From Flavobacteriaceae bacterium GSB9 (GTDB lineage: Bacteria; Bacteroidota; Bacteroidia; Flavobacteriales; Flavobacteriaceae), in NCBI GenBank assembly GCA_022749295.1, contig CP062007.1:3001001-3065000 (forward strand): DNA of 64,000 nucleotides. Reading direction: 5' to 3'. Of this stretch, positions 1 to 8,657 are shown one piece after another. Position 1 is the first letter of the stretch. Each line of letters starts with the position of its first letter. The notes beneath the pieces were generated by a model. It did no database searches. It worked only from the letters and a program-made list of their open reading frames with translations, and was not told the DNA's origin. A program made the position numbers and the translations under genes.

Positions 1-255
1 GGTAAAGATAAGGTTAAAGATTTAATAGGAGGGGTGATAGGTTCAAATAAAACAAAAACCGATTCTATAAAACAGCAGCAAAATAATGTGGTTAAAGATG
101 TTTTGGGCGATATTGTAAAAGGAAGTACTACTAAAAATGATTCAATAAAAACAACAGATACTACGGCAACCAATACACCATCAAAAAATATCAAGGACGC
201 TTTAAGTAATCTTTTTGGTAAAAAGAAAACAAAGGTTAACGATACGCTCAATTAA
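1..255 (+). CDS. C-terminal end of an unidentified protein (5' truncated)
   Basis: The reading frame is open from the first base of the window, so this is the tail of a gene that begins to the left; the GTG at 34 is probably internal. The 84 visible residues are rich in Lys, Asp, Thr and Ser, with short repeats of the type KD-x-L-GDIVKG and KDALSNLFGKKK. Charged, glycine-containing tails like this occur at the end of AsmA-like envelope proteins in Flavobacteriia, but that is only a resemblance and I do not assign a function. A clear terminator follows at 291. Confidence 0.5.
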   Translation, partial: GKDKVKDLIGGVIGSNKTKTDSIKQQQNNVVKDVLGDIVKGSTTKNDSIKTTDTTATNTPSKNIKDALSNLFGKKKTKVNDTLN

Positions 256-290
256 ACGTAAAACAGCGTTTAAAGAAAAATGAAAATTTA

Positions 291-333
291 AACTGTCATG
301 CACCAAAAAAATACAATGTATGGCAGTTTTTTG
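291..333 (+). terminator. Rho-independent terminator
   Basis: A 12-base stem (291-302 with 317-328, including three G-U pairs) is followed by a T run. It ends the transcript of the partial gene at the left edge and separates it from the carbohydrate locus. Confidence 0.75.
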
Positions 334-423
334 TTTGCGGTTCTTTCATTTTTCTTCCAATTAAAATAATTAATTTATATTAGTTTTTTAATTAACGAAT
401 TAAACTCAAAAAAGTAAAAGGCC

Positions 424-1821
424 TTGTCAAATATTTACGCCGTATATCGATTTTTACGGAACAATTTGGAGTCTGGGTCGCATGCTGTTTCCTTTAAAAA
501 AAAATACAGCTGTTTTAAGACATATTTTTTCTGGTTCGTTGTTGTTTTGTTTTTAAGTTCTTGTTCCAGACCTATTGCTTTTTCCACAGTAGGCAAGGGT
601 TGGAGCAATAACTCGGTAAATGTTGTTAAATTTAGAAAGAATGCGCTTACCACTTTTGGCGATTATCAGTTTGTAGCATATTACGATCAAGGAAATAATT
701 TGGTTTTGGGTAAGCGAAAACTTAATACTTCACGTTGGGAAACTTTAACGACATCATTTAAGGGCCATGCTGAAGATGCTCATAATAGTATAAGCATAGC
801 TGTTGACGGAAATGGGGTTTTACATGTTAGTTGGGACCACCATAATTCAAAATTGAAGTATGCTAGGGGGCTATCACCGTTAAGTTTAAAATTGGGTGAA
901 ACGCAATCCATGACGGGAAACCTTGAAGAAAAAGTAACCTATCCAGAATTCTATAACTTGCCAAATGGAAACCTACTGTTTTTTTACCGTTCAGGACAAT
1001 CGGGAAGGGGCAATTTAGTTATCAATTCTTATAATGTTGATACAAAGCAATGGCAGCAAATTCAAAATAATCTTATAGATGGTGAAGGTCAGCGTAGCGC
1101 ATACTGGCAGGCTTGTGTTGATAATTTTGGTACAATTCATGTGTCTTGGATTTGGCGCGAAACTTGGGATGTTGAAACCAATCATGATTTGTGCTATGCA
1201 AAATCTACAGATGGTGGAAAAACATGGCGAAAATCGAATGGTGAAAAATACGAGTTACCCATAACCTTAGCTACAGCTGAATACGCACTTAAAATACCAC
1301 AAAATAGTAATTTAATCAACCAAACGGCAATGGTTACCGATCAACATGGAGCACCCTTTATTGCAAGTTATTGGAGCGATAATAAAATTCCGCAGTACCA
1401 TGTGGTATACTTAAGCAATGGTGTTTGGGAAAAGGTAAACACAGGTTTTCGAAAAACGGCTTTTGTTTTGGGAGGTGGGGGCACTAAAAGAATTCCTATT
1501 TCTCGCCCCGATATTTTTATCGACACATTTTCAATAAATAAAAAAGTTAATCTTATATTTCGAGATGCTGAATCTGGTAATAGAATCTCTTTAGCCCATG
1601 GTGGGTTGAAAAATAATACACCTTGGAAAGTTATAAATTTAACCCAGAAGAGTGTTGGTGAATGGGAGCCTAATTATGATGTTTCGCTTTGGAAAAGTAA
1701 AGGTAAACTTAATGTTTTTGTTCAAGACGTTACGCAAATTGATGGTGAAGGTGTTGCAAAAAAGGAACCTACAATAATAAAGATTTTAGAAATTAAAGAT
1801 ATAACTAAACTTTACAACTGA
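424..1821 (+). CDS. BNR_4-type beta-propeller lipoprotein, probable glycan lyase or glycosidase
   Basis: Predicted outer-membrane or periplasmic lipoprotein: a hydrophobic stretch ends in the lipobox LSSC with Cys47. The mature part begins GWSNNSVN and carries the signature DAHNSISIAVDGNG followed by HVSWDHH, typical of the BNR repeat-containing BNR_4 family. One Asp-box (STDGGKTW) is visible. The family includes seven-bladed propeller enzymes acting on uronic-acid glycans, such as PL24/PL25 ulvan lyases, PL27 and GH145. The specific activity here cannot be told from sequence. The frame has no ATG before the lipobox: the start is TTG at 424 or TTG at 466. It is the first gene of a tight cluster, 4 bases before the GH88 gene, so its product probably helps to create the substrate of that enzyme. 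Confidence 0.75.
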   Translation: MSNIYAVYRFLRNNLESGSHAVSFKKKYSCFKTYFFWFVVVLFLSSCSRPIAFSTVGKGWSNNSVNVVKFRKNALTTFGDYQFVAYYDQGNNLVLGKRKLNTSRWETLTTSFKGHAEDAHNSISIAVDGNGVLHVSWDHHNSKLKYARGLSPLSLKLGETQSMTGNLEEKVTYPEFYNLPNGNLLFFYRSGQSGRGNLVINSYNVDTKQWQQIQNNLIDGEGQRSAYWQACVDNFGTIHVSWIWRETWDVETNHDLCYAKSTDGGKTWRKSNGEKYELPITLATAEYALKIPQNSNLINQTAMVTDQHGAPFIASYWSDNKIPQYHVVYLSNGVWEKVNTGFRKTAFVLGGGGTKRIPISRPDIFIDTFSINKKVNLIFRDAESGNRISLAHGGLKNNTPWKVINLTQKSVGEWEPNYDVSLWKSKGKLNVFVQDVTQIDGEGVAKKEPTIIKILEIKDITKLYN

Positions 1822-1825
1822 ACTA

Positions 1826-3034
1826 ATGAATAGAATAGTCGCGCTTATAATGGCTTTAATGGCCTTTACGATTTCCTTTGCTCAAAAAACAGATCCGTTA
1901 ATTTTAGAAATCGAAAAGGCTCTTAACATCGCCTCAAATCAATATAAAAACATGAAAGACCGTCTGCCCAAAGGCAGATACCCAAAAACATATCATGCCA
2001 ATTCCGATAAGTTTGAAACGAGTAACTCAGGCTGGTGGTGCAGTGGCTTTTACCCAGGTACCCTGTTGTATTTGAATGAAGCGGTTAATGCGTCTGAACT
2101 AAAACAGGAAGCTGATAGCGTTTTAAACGATTTAAAAAAGGAACAATTCAATACTTCAACACACGACCTCGGTTTTATGATGTTTTGTAGTTTTGGGAAT
2201 GCCGAGCGTTTAAGCCCTTCACAAGAATATAAAGATATTTTGATGAATAGTGCAAAATCTTTGGCCACCCGTTACGACGATACAGTTAAATGCATCCGTT
2301 CTTGGAATAGTGCACCATGGAATAGTGCTGGTGAAGATGATTTGGTGGTTATTATAGACAATATGATGAATTTAGAACTACTCTTTTGGGGCACCGAACA
2401 TAGTGGAGATAGCACGTATTACAATATTGCCGTAAACCATGCGAATAAAACTATGGAGAATCACTTTAGGGATGATTACAGCTCGTTTCACGAAGTTGTT
2501 TACAACGAAAAGACAGGTGATGTAAAAAAGAGAATTACTAACCAAGGAGCCGCCGACGATTCGGCTTGGGCGCGTGGACAAGCTTGGGGTTTGTATGGCT
2601 ATGTGGTGATGTACAGAGAAACCCAAGATCCTAAGTACCTAGAGCAAGCGAATGCTATTGCAAGCTTCATTTTAAATCATCCTAATATGCCAGAAGATAT
2701 GATACCCTATTGGGATTTTAATGCTCCTGATATTCCAAATGCATTAAGAGATTCTTCGGCAGCCGCCATTATTGCTTCTGCTTTGCTCGAATTGCAAAAT
2801 TATGTTGATGGAGAAACACAAAACGATTATAAAATTAAAGCCAAAACCATGCTAAAAAGCTTGCTTAGTCCAGAATATTTAGCTGAAAAAGGTACTAACG
2901 GCGGTTTTGTTTTAAAACACGGCGTGGGAAATATGCCCAAAAATACCGAAATTGATGTACCACTTTCATATGGTGATTATTATTTAATTGAAGCTATGAT
3001 GCGGTATAGAAATAAACACAAAATAACAAAATAA
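1826..3034 (+). CDS. GH88-type unsaturated glucuronyl hydrolase
   Basis: Secreted enzyme of 402 residues with a signal peptide (residues 1-19, FTISFA before Gln20). It shows the GH88 landmarks: WWCSGFYPG near 70, HDLGFMMFCSFGNA near 113, DSAWARGQAWG, and PYWDFNAP. The two aspartates expected for this family are Asp114 (HDLGF) and Asp178 (IDNMMN), 64 residues apart, close to the spacing in Bacillus UGL. Such enzymes hydrate the 4,5-unsaturated uronic acid left at the non-reducing end by polysaccharide lyases and so release it. This fits a locus with a lyase-like BNR_4 protein and a PL1 enzyme. It starts 4 bases after the BNR_4 stop and ends 2 bases before the GH35 start. GH105 is the alternative family, but the motifs favour GH88. 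Confidence 0.85.
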   Translation: MNRIVALIMALMAFTISFAQKTDPLILEIEKALNIASNQYKNMKDRLPKGRYPKTYHANSDKFETSNSGWWCSGFYPGTLLYLNEAVNASELKQEADSVLNDLKKEQFNTSTHDLGFMMFCSFGNAERLSPSQEYKDILMNSAKSLATRYDDTVKCIRSWNSAPWNSAGEDDLVVIIDNMMNLELLFWGTEHSGDSTYYNIAVNHANKTMENHFRDDYSSFHEVVYNEKTGDVKKRITNQGAADDSAWARGQAWGLYGYVVMYRETQDPKYLEQANAIASFILNHPNMPEDMIPYWDFNAPDIPNALRDSSAAAIIASALLELQNYVDGETQNDYKIKAKTMLKSLLSPEYLAEKGTNGGFVLKHGVGNMPKNTEIDVPLSYGDYYLIEAMMRYRNKHKITK

Positions 3035-3036
3035 CA

Positions 3037-5385
3037 ATGCATAAATTATTTTTAATATCAACACTATTATTATTTTTTACTGTAGGTTTTTCACAGAGTA
3101 AAATTCATGAAAAGGAACATACTTTTGAGATTGGAAAAGAACATTTTCTACTAGATAATACACCTTTTCAAATTCGTTGTGGTGAAATTCATTTTGCGAG
3201 GGTTCCTAAAGAATATTGGCGTCATCGTATTCAAATGATAAAGGCACTGGGCATGAATACTATTTGTGCTTATTTGTTTTGGAATTTCCATGAACGTTCT
3301 CCTGGAAATTTTAAATGGGATGGTGAAGCGGATATTGCTGAGTTTTGTAAAATAGCCCAAGAAGAAGGGATGTGGGTTATTTTAAGACCTGGTCCATATG
3401 CTTGTGCTGAGTGGGAAATGGGCGGTTTACCTTGGTGGCTTTTAAAAAATGATGATATCAAACTTCGTACTACAGATCCGTTATATATAAAGGCTTCACA
3501 AAATTATTTAAATGAAGTGGGTAGGATTTTGTCTAAATTACAAATTACAAATGGGGGACCCATTATAATGGTTCAAGTTGAAAATGAATATGGTTTTTAT
3601 GGAAATAATGCCGATTATATGGGCATTATGAGAGATGCTGTAATTGATGCGGGGTTTAATGTACCATTGTTTTCTTGCAATCCAACTTCGCGTTTAAAAA
3701 ATGGATTTCATCCAGATCTTTTTCCTGTTGTTAATTTTGGAGCTAATCCAGAAGGTGCATTCAAAGCATTACGAGAAATTCTTCCCGAAGGACCATTGAT
3801 GTGCGGTGAATTTTATTCTGGTTGGTTTGACACTTGGGGCACACCGCATAGTTATGGGAAAATCGATCAATATTTAAAGGATATGGAATACATGCTGAAA
3901 AAAGGGGCGTCATTTAGTATTTATATGTCTCATGGTGGTACCACTTTTGGTTTTTGGGCAGGTGCAGATCGACCATTTAAGCCAGATGTATCGAGTTATG
4001 ATTACGGAGCACCTGTTAGTGAAGCTGGATGGGTTACAGATAAATTTATCAAAACACGTTCGTTAATTTCTAAAAATTTAATGCCAGGTGAATCACCTTT
4101 ACCAGAGCCTCCTGGTCCAAATCCGATGACAACTTTTTCATCAGTTGAACTAAAACAATTCGCTCCACTTTTCAAAAACCTTTCTGAACCCCTTGTTACA
4201 GAAAATCCTAAAAACATGGAGTATTACAATCAAGGAAGAGGCAGTATTTTATATAGAACGATGCTGCCAGCAGGAAAAGATTGTGTTTTAAAAGTTGAAG
4301 CAGTTCATGATTTTGCATGGATTTTTTCTAATGGAAAAAAACTTGGTGCAATGGATAGGAGAAAGGGTGATTTTGAGATTAATATTCCTGCAAGAGAAAA
4401 CGCAACTACTATTGATATTCTGGTACATGCTATGGGTAGGATTAATTTTGGACCAGAAGTACATGACCGAAAAGGACTTATTGGATCCATTCAATTTTTG
4501 GATGATAAATCAAATAATATCAAGATTGGGAATTGGGAAGTATTCAATATTCCTTATGACGATTCCATGTTAAAGAATTTAAAATTTGAAGAAGCTAATC
4601 CAAATGAAAACATGCCAGGAATTTGGTCTGGTGAGATTATGATAGATAAGGTTGGTGATGTTTTTTTAGATGTAAGTAGTTGGGGAAAAGGCGTGGTTTG
4701 GATTAATGGGCACTGTTTGGGAAGATATTGGAATATTGGACCTACACAAACAATGTATATTCCAGAACCATGGTTAAAAAGAGGAGTCAATAAAGTATTA
4801 GTTTTAGATTTGTTAGGGCCAGAAAAGGCTATTTTAAGAGGCTTAGACACCCCCATTTTAAATGACTTACATCCAGAAAAGGATTTTTCATATTCTAAAC
4901 GTCCAAGCGTAGAGCTCAATATTAAAAAAATTAAACCAAACCATACAGGGCAATTTTTATCTGGGGGTAATGCGCAAACCGTTAATTTTTCAGAGACTAT
5001 ATCTGGACGGTATTTCTGTTTTGAGGCTTTAAGCTCATTTGATGAAAAACCTTTTGCAGCTATTGCTGAAATGGATATTCTTGATACTGAAAATAACCCT
5101 ATAAACCATGAAAATTGGAAAATTGCTTATGTAAGTAGTGAAGAATTAGAAAAGGAAAATGGTAGTGCAGAAAATGCTATAGACGGACAGATATTTAATT
5201 ATTGGCATTCTTCATGGGGGGATAGCAAACCTGATTACCCACATTATCTTGTAATCGATTTGGGTAAAGATGAAAAAATATCTGGCTTTAGATATGTTCC
5301 AAGAGCTGACAATAATAGTCCTGGTAGAATAAAAGACTATCAGGTTTTTATTGGAAATGATATCATCAAGAATAAGGGCAAATGA
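3037..5385 (+). CDS. GH35 beta-galactosidase with C-terminal discoidin-like domain
   Basis: Secreted 782-residue glycosidase with a signal peptide (cleavage near residue 19). The catalytic barrel contains LRPGPYACAEWEMGGLPWWL, the acid/base Glu184 in VENEYG and the likely nucleophile Glu258 in MCGEFYSGW, as in GH35. Central beta-sandwich regions follow, and the last 120 residues (near AENAIDGQIFNYWHSSW and GFRYVPRAD) look like an F5/8 type C carbohydrate-binding domain. GH35 enzymes remove terminal beta-galactose, for example from pectic galactan or arabinogalactan side chains. It starts 2 bases after the GH88 stop, and its TGA overlaps the ATG of the next gene, so the genes are translationally coupled. 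Confidence 0.9.
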   Translation: MHKLFLISTLLLFFTVGFSQSKIHEKEHTFEIGKEHFLLDNTPFQIRCGEIHFARVPKEYWRHRIQMIKALGMNTICAYLFWNFHERSPGNFKWDGEADIAEFCKIAQEEGMWVILRPGPYACAEWEMGGLPWWLLKNDDIKLRTTDPLYIKASQNYLNEVGRILSKLQITNGGPIIMVQVENEYGFYGNNADYMGIMRDAVIDAGFNVPLFSCNPTSRLKNGFHPDLFPVVNFGANPEGAFKALREILPEGPLMCGEFYSGWFDTWGTPHSYGKIDQYLKDMEYMLKKGASFSIYMSHGGTTFGFWAGADRPFKPDVSSYDYGAPVSEAGWVTDKFIKTRSLISKNLMPGESPLPEPPGPNPMTTFSSVELKQFAPLFKNLSEPLVTENPKNMEYYNQGRGSILYRTMLPAGKDCVLKVEAVHDFAWIFSNGKKLGAMDRRKGDFEINIPARENATTIDILVHAMGRINFGPEVHDRKGLIGSIQFLDDKSNNIKIGNWEVFNIPYDDSMLKNLKFEEANPNENMPGIWSGEIMIDKVGDVFLDVSSWGKGVVWINGHCLGRYWNIGPTQTMYIPEPWLKRGVNKVLVLDLLGPEKAILRGLDTPILNDLHPEKDFSYSKRPSVELNIKKIKPNHTGQFLSGGNAQTVNFSETISGRYFCFEALSSFDEKPFAAIAEMDILDTENNPINHENWKIAYVSSEELEKENGSAENAIDGQIFNYWHSSWGDSKPDYPHYLVIDLGKDEKISGFRYVPRADNNSPGRIKDYQVFIGNDIIKNKGK

Positions 5386-6431
5386 AAATTGTCTTGTTAA
5401 GAAATCTTAGCCATGTGCTCATTTTTAATAAACAAAAGTTTAGTCTTGCCTTTGGACTTTTATTGTGTTTTTTTTGCATTACTTTTTGTCAGGCACAAAG
5501 AAAATATGTTATAAAGAAAGATGTTCCTCTTGATTCCATCCGACTGAGTGATCCTGCAATTTTGGTTGACAGTGTGTCCAAAATGTATTATATGACAGGC
5601 ACGGGAGGAAAGCTTTGGAAAAGTAAAGATCTAAAGTTTTGGGACGGGCCTTTCCCCATGGTCAAAACAAATCCAAATTCTTGGATGGGACCCAAACCTA
5701 TGATATGGGCAGCTGAGCTTCACCAATACAAGAATAAATACTATTGTTTTGCCACATTCACCAACAAAAAGGTAATAATTGATACCGTGGCTGGAAATAT
5801 CATCGAACGCAGGGCAAGTCATGTTTTGGTTAGTGAAAAGGCTGAAGGACCTTATGTCCCTATGGAAGAAGAAACGTATTTGCCTGCAAATAAACCCACC
5901 CTCGATGGTACCTTATGGATCGAAGATAATGGAAAGCCCTACATGGTGTACTGTTATGAATGGTTACAAAATGGAAACGGCACGATTGAAAAAATTGAAT
6001 TAAAACCAGATTTAAGCGGTTCGGTAGGTAAAGGGCAAGTATTGTTTAAAGCAAGTGATTCACCATGGAGCAAAGAGAAAGATATTAAAGGAAATGAGAA
6101 GCCACATAAAGTAACTGATGGTCCTTTTCTATTTAAAACGGGTACGGGCAGACTAGGGATGATTTGGACGAGCTGGCAATACAATGTTTATGCACAAGGT
6201 GTGGCTTACTCAGAAAGTGGTACTCTAGATGGCCCTTGGATTCAGGAAAAAGAATTAATTACGCCTCCTAATTTTGGTCATGGTATGCTGTTTAAAACAT
6301 TCGAGGGTAAAACCCTAATGGCAGTGCATAGTCATAAAAAGATAAATGAGCGTACCATACGCATTCCACATTTGTTTGAAGTTGATTTGTCAGGAGACAA
6401 ACTTGTTGCTGTAAAACCATTTGCACCGTAG
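5382..6431 (+). CDS. GH43-like glycosidase
   Basis: Secreted 349-residue five-bladed propeller enzyme of the GH43 type. A long N-terminal region precedes the signal segment, with likely cleavage after CQA at 38. The expected base aspartate is Asp57 (LSDPAI), followed by a WAAELH motif and Asp175 (TLDGTLW). At the place where the general acid usually sits in an EGP motif, this protein has VTDGPF with Asp246. I recall the same TDGPF form in some GH43 subfamilies, so it need not mean loss of activity. Likely substrates are arabinose- or galactose-containing side chains, acting with the GH35 enzyme next door. The ATG overlaps the GH35 stop by four bases (ATGA). Confidence 0.8.
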   Translation: MKIVLLRNLSHVLIFNKQKFSLAFGLLLCFFCITFCQAQRKYVIKKDVPLDSIRLSDPAILVDSVSKMYYMTGTGGKLWKSKDLKFWDGPFPMVKTNPNSWMGPKPMIWAAELHQYKNKYYCFATFTNKKVIIDTVAGNIIERRASHVLVSEKAEGPYVPMEEETYLPANKPTLDGTLWIEDNGKPYMVYCYEWLQNGNGTIEKIELKPDLSGSVGKGQVLFKASDSPWSKEKDIKGNEKPHKVTDGPFLFKTGTGRLGMIWTSWQYNVYAQGVAYSESGTLDGPWIQEKELITPPNFGHGMLFKTFEGKTLMAVHSHKKINERTIRIPHLFEVDLSGDKLVAVKPFAP

Positions 6432-6456
6432 GCAATGTTTAAGCAAACGAAAGGTG

Positions 6457-6477
6457 TTACTTTTATTTTAAAAGTAA
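6457..6477. repeat. AT-rich inverted repeat in the GH43-dsbD gap
   Basis: Perfect 9-base arms (TTACTTTTA and TAAAAGTAA) are separated by three bases, shortly after the GH43 stop. The stem is weak and no clean T run follows, so it may be a poor terminator or have no role. The rest of 6432-6603 shows nothing else definite. Confidence 0.35.
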
Positions 6478-6603
6478 AAATAGTTTTCATCGTCATTTCA
6501 ATATTAAAACTATCTTAAAAAGGGCACAGTATAGTTTTAAAGTTTTAGTTTTGGTAAAATTTATGGCATTGAGCCGTAAAAAAGAATACAACTAGAAATA
6601 CCA

Positions 6604-8637
6604 ATGAAAAAACTAATTTTACTTCTTGCATTTGTGGCAGTAAATGTATTACAGGCGCAAATACTGGAACCTGTTAAATGGAGTACGGCGGTTAACAAAA
6701 TATCAGATTCAAACTATCAATTGGTGGTTACGGCCACTATCGATTCGGGCTGGCACCTCTACTCTCAAAACGTTCCAGAAGGTGGCCCTATTCCAACTAC
6801 GTTTAGCTTCAACACTTATGAGAACTCCGTAAAACTTATTGGTAAAACATCTGAAGAGGAAGGGCATACGGTTGATGACCCGGTCTTTGAGATGAAAATA
6901 AAATACTTTGAAAACACTACAGTTTTTAAACAGAACATTGAAATCAACGAAAAAATTGAATCCATAAAAGGAACAGTCGAATTTATGGCATGCGACGATA
7001 CGCGATGCTTACAACCAACCGAGGCAGAATTGATTTTCAACTTTAATTCAAAAGAAGGTGCAAAAGCTGCAGAATTGGGTGATGAAAACAAAGAGTTCTC
7101 GATAAGTTTAAATGATTCAGCCGCAAACAACATGTTATATGGGATGACTTTAGAAGATTTAAAGAATCCTCGTGATACAGATGAGTCTATAAGCCAGACA
7201 CCTAATGTCGAACAAGGCAATAGTGCGTTGTGGAAGATCTTTGGTTTGGGTTTTTTAGGAGGTTTACTGGCCTTGTTAACCCCCTGTGTGTTTCCAATGA
7301 TTCCTCTAACAGTTAGCTTTTTTACCAAAAAAAGTGGCAACTCCAAAGAATCAGGAGTCTGGAAAGCATTATTGTATGGGTTCTTTATTTTTGCGGTATA
7401 TATTATATTAAGTGTACCATTTCATTTGTTAGATTCGGTTAATCCAGATATCTTAAATGAAATCTCAACGAATGTATGGCTTAATGTTATATTTTTCATC
7501 ATTTTCATATTTTTTGCTTTCTCCTTTTTTGGATATTACGAGCTAACGCTTCCATCAAACTGGACCAATAAAACAGCAAAAGGTGAAAATTTTGGAGGTG
7601 TTGTTGGAATCTTTTTCATGGCATTAACATTGGCCTTGGTATCGTTTTCATGCACAGGTCCAATACTTGGGTCTTTATTGGCAGGTTCGTTAACTGCCGA
7701 TGGCGGCGCTTGGCAACTTACATCAGGGATGGCTGGTTTTGGTGTGGCTTTAGGTTTGCCTTTTGCTGTATTTGCTATGTTCCCGAATATGATAAACGCT
7801 TTGCCAAAATCTGGAGGATGGTTAAATACCACAAAGGTTATCTTAGGCTTTCTGGAATTGGCATTGGCGTTTAAGTTTTTGTCGAACGCCGATTTGGTAG
7901 CCCATTGGAATATTTTAAAAATAGAACCTTTTTTAATTATATGGATTGTCGTTTTCACCGGCTTGGCGCTCTATGTTTTCAGGTTTATTAAGTTTCCGCA
8001 CGATGCACCCATAAAAAAACTGTCGTTTTCGAGATTAGCAGGCGGAGTATTGGTTGTTGCTTTTGTAGTATATTTAGCGTCTGGATTCAGGGTTAACGAA
8101 GACACAAAAACGTTTACTCCTTTAACGCTTTTAAGCGGATTGGCACCTCCAGTAGGTTACAGCTTCTTGTATCCCAACGACTGCCCTAATAACCTAAATT
8201 GTTTTAAAGATTTAAAGGAAGGTGTGGCATATGCTAAAAAGGTAAATAAACCAATAATGATAGATTTTACCGGCTTGGCTTGTGTTAACTGCCGAAAAAT
8301 GGAAGAGCACGTATGGCCCATTGAAAAAGTAGACGATTATTTAAAAAATGAATATGTTATTATCTCGCTTTACGTCGACGACAAAAAGAAACTGCCTGAT
8401 AACGAGCAAATAGAAGTGGCCCGAATTAATGGCGGTAAAAGACAACTTGAAAACTATGGCCATAAATGGGCGCATTTTCAAACACGGTTTTTTAAAACCA
8501 ATTCGCAACCTTATTACGTGCTTTTAAGTCCTGATGGTAAGCAAATACTTAACACACCCGTAGGCTATACGCCAGATGCCGATCAATATTACAACTGGCT
8601 TAAAGACGGAATATCCAGCCTAAAAAAGTTTAATTAA
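6604..8637 (+). CDS. dsbD: DsbD-family protein-disulfide reductase
   Basis: Inner-membrane electron shuttle that moves reducing power from cytoplasmic thioredoxin to the periplasm. A signal peptide (1-18) leads an N-terminal domain with Cys130 and Cys135. It is followed by a multi-helix membrane core with Cys228 (LTPCVFPMIPLT) and Cys350 (SFSCTGPILG), and a C-terminal thioredoxin domain with the CVNC pair (Cys560, Cys563). All three cysteine pairs of classical DsbD are therefore present, and 677 residues is the usual size in Bacteroidota. It lies inside a run of carbohydrate genes but is separated from the GH43 gene by 172 bases, so it probably has its own promoter. A link to the glycan genes is not established. 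Confidence 0.9.
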   Translation: MKKLILLLAFVAVNVLQAQILEPVKWSTAVNKISDSNYQLVVTATIDSGWHLYSQNVPEGGPIPTTFSFNTYENSVKLIGKTSEEEGHTVDDPVFEMKIKYFENTTVFKQNIEINEKIESIKGTVEFMACDDTRCLQPTEAELIFNFNSKEGAKAAELGDENKEFSISLNDSAANNMLYGMTLEDLKNPRDTDESISQTPNVEQGNSALWKIFGLGFLGGLLALLTPCVFPMIPLTVSFFTKKSGNSKESGVWKALLYGFFIFAVYIILSVPFHLLDSVNPDILNEISTNVWLNVIFFIIFIFFAFSFFGYYELTLPSNWTNKTAKGENFGGVVGIFFMALTLALVSFSCTGPILGSLLAGSLTADGGAWQLTSGMAGFGVALGLPFAVFAMFPNMINALPKSGGWLNTTKVILGFLELALAFKFLSNADLVAHWNILKIEPFLIIWIVVFTGLALYVFRFIKFPHDAPIKKLSFSRLAGGVLVVAFVVYLASGFRVNEDTKTFTPLTLLSGLAPPVGYSFLYPNDCPNNLNCFKDLKEGVAYAKKVNKPIMIDFTGLACVNCRKMEEHVWPIEKVDDYLKNEYVIISLYVDDKKKLPDNEQIEVARINGGKRQLENYGHKWAHFQTRFFKTNSQPYYVLLSPDGKQILNTPVGYTPDADQYYNWLKDGISSLKKFN

Positions 8638-8657
8638 CCAACGATTAAAACTAATAT

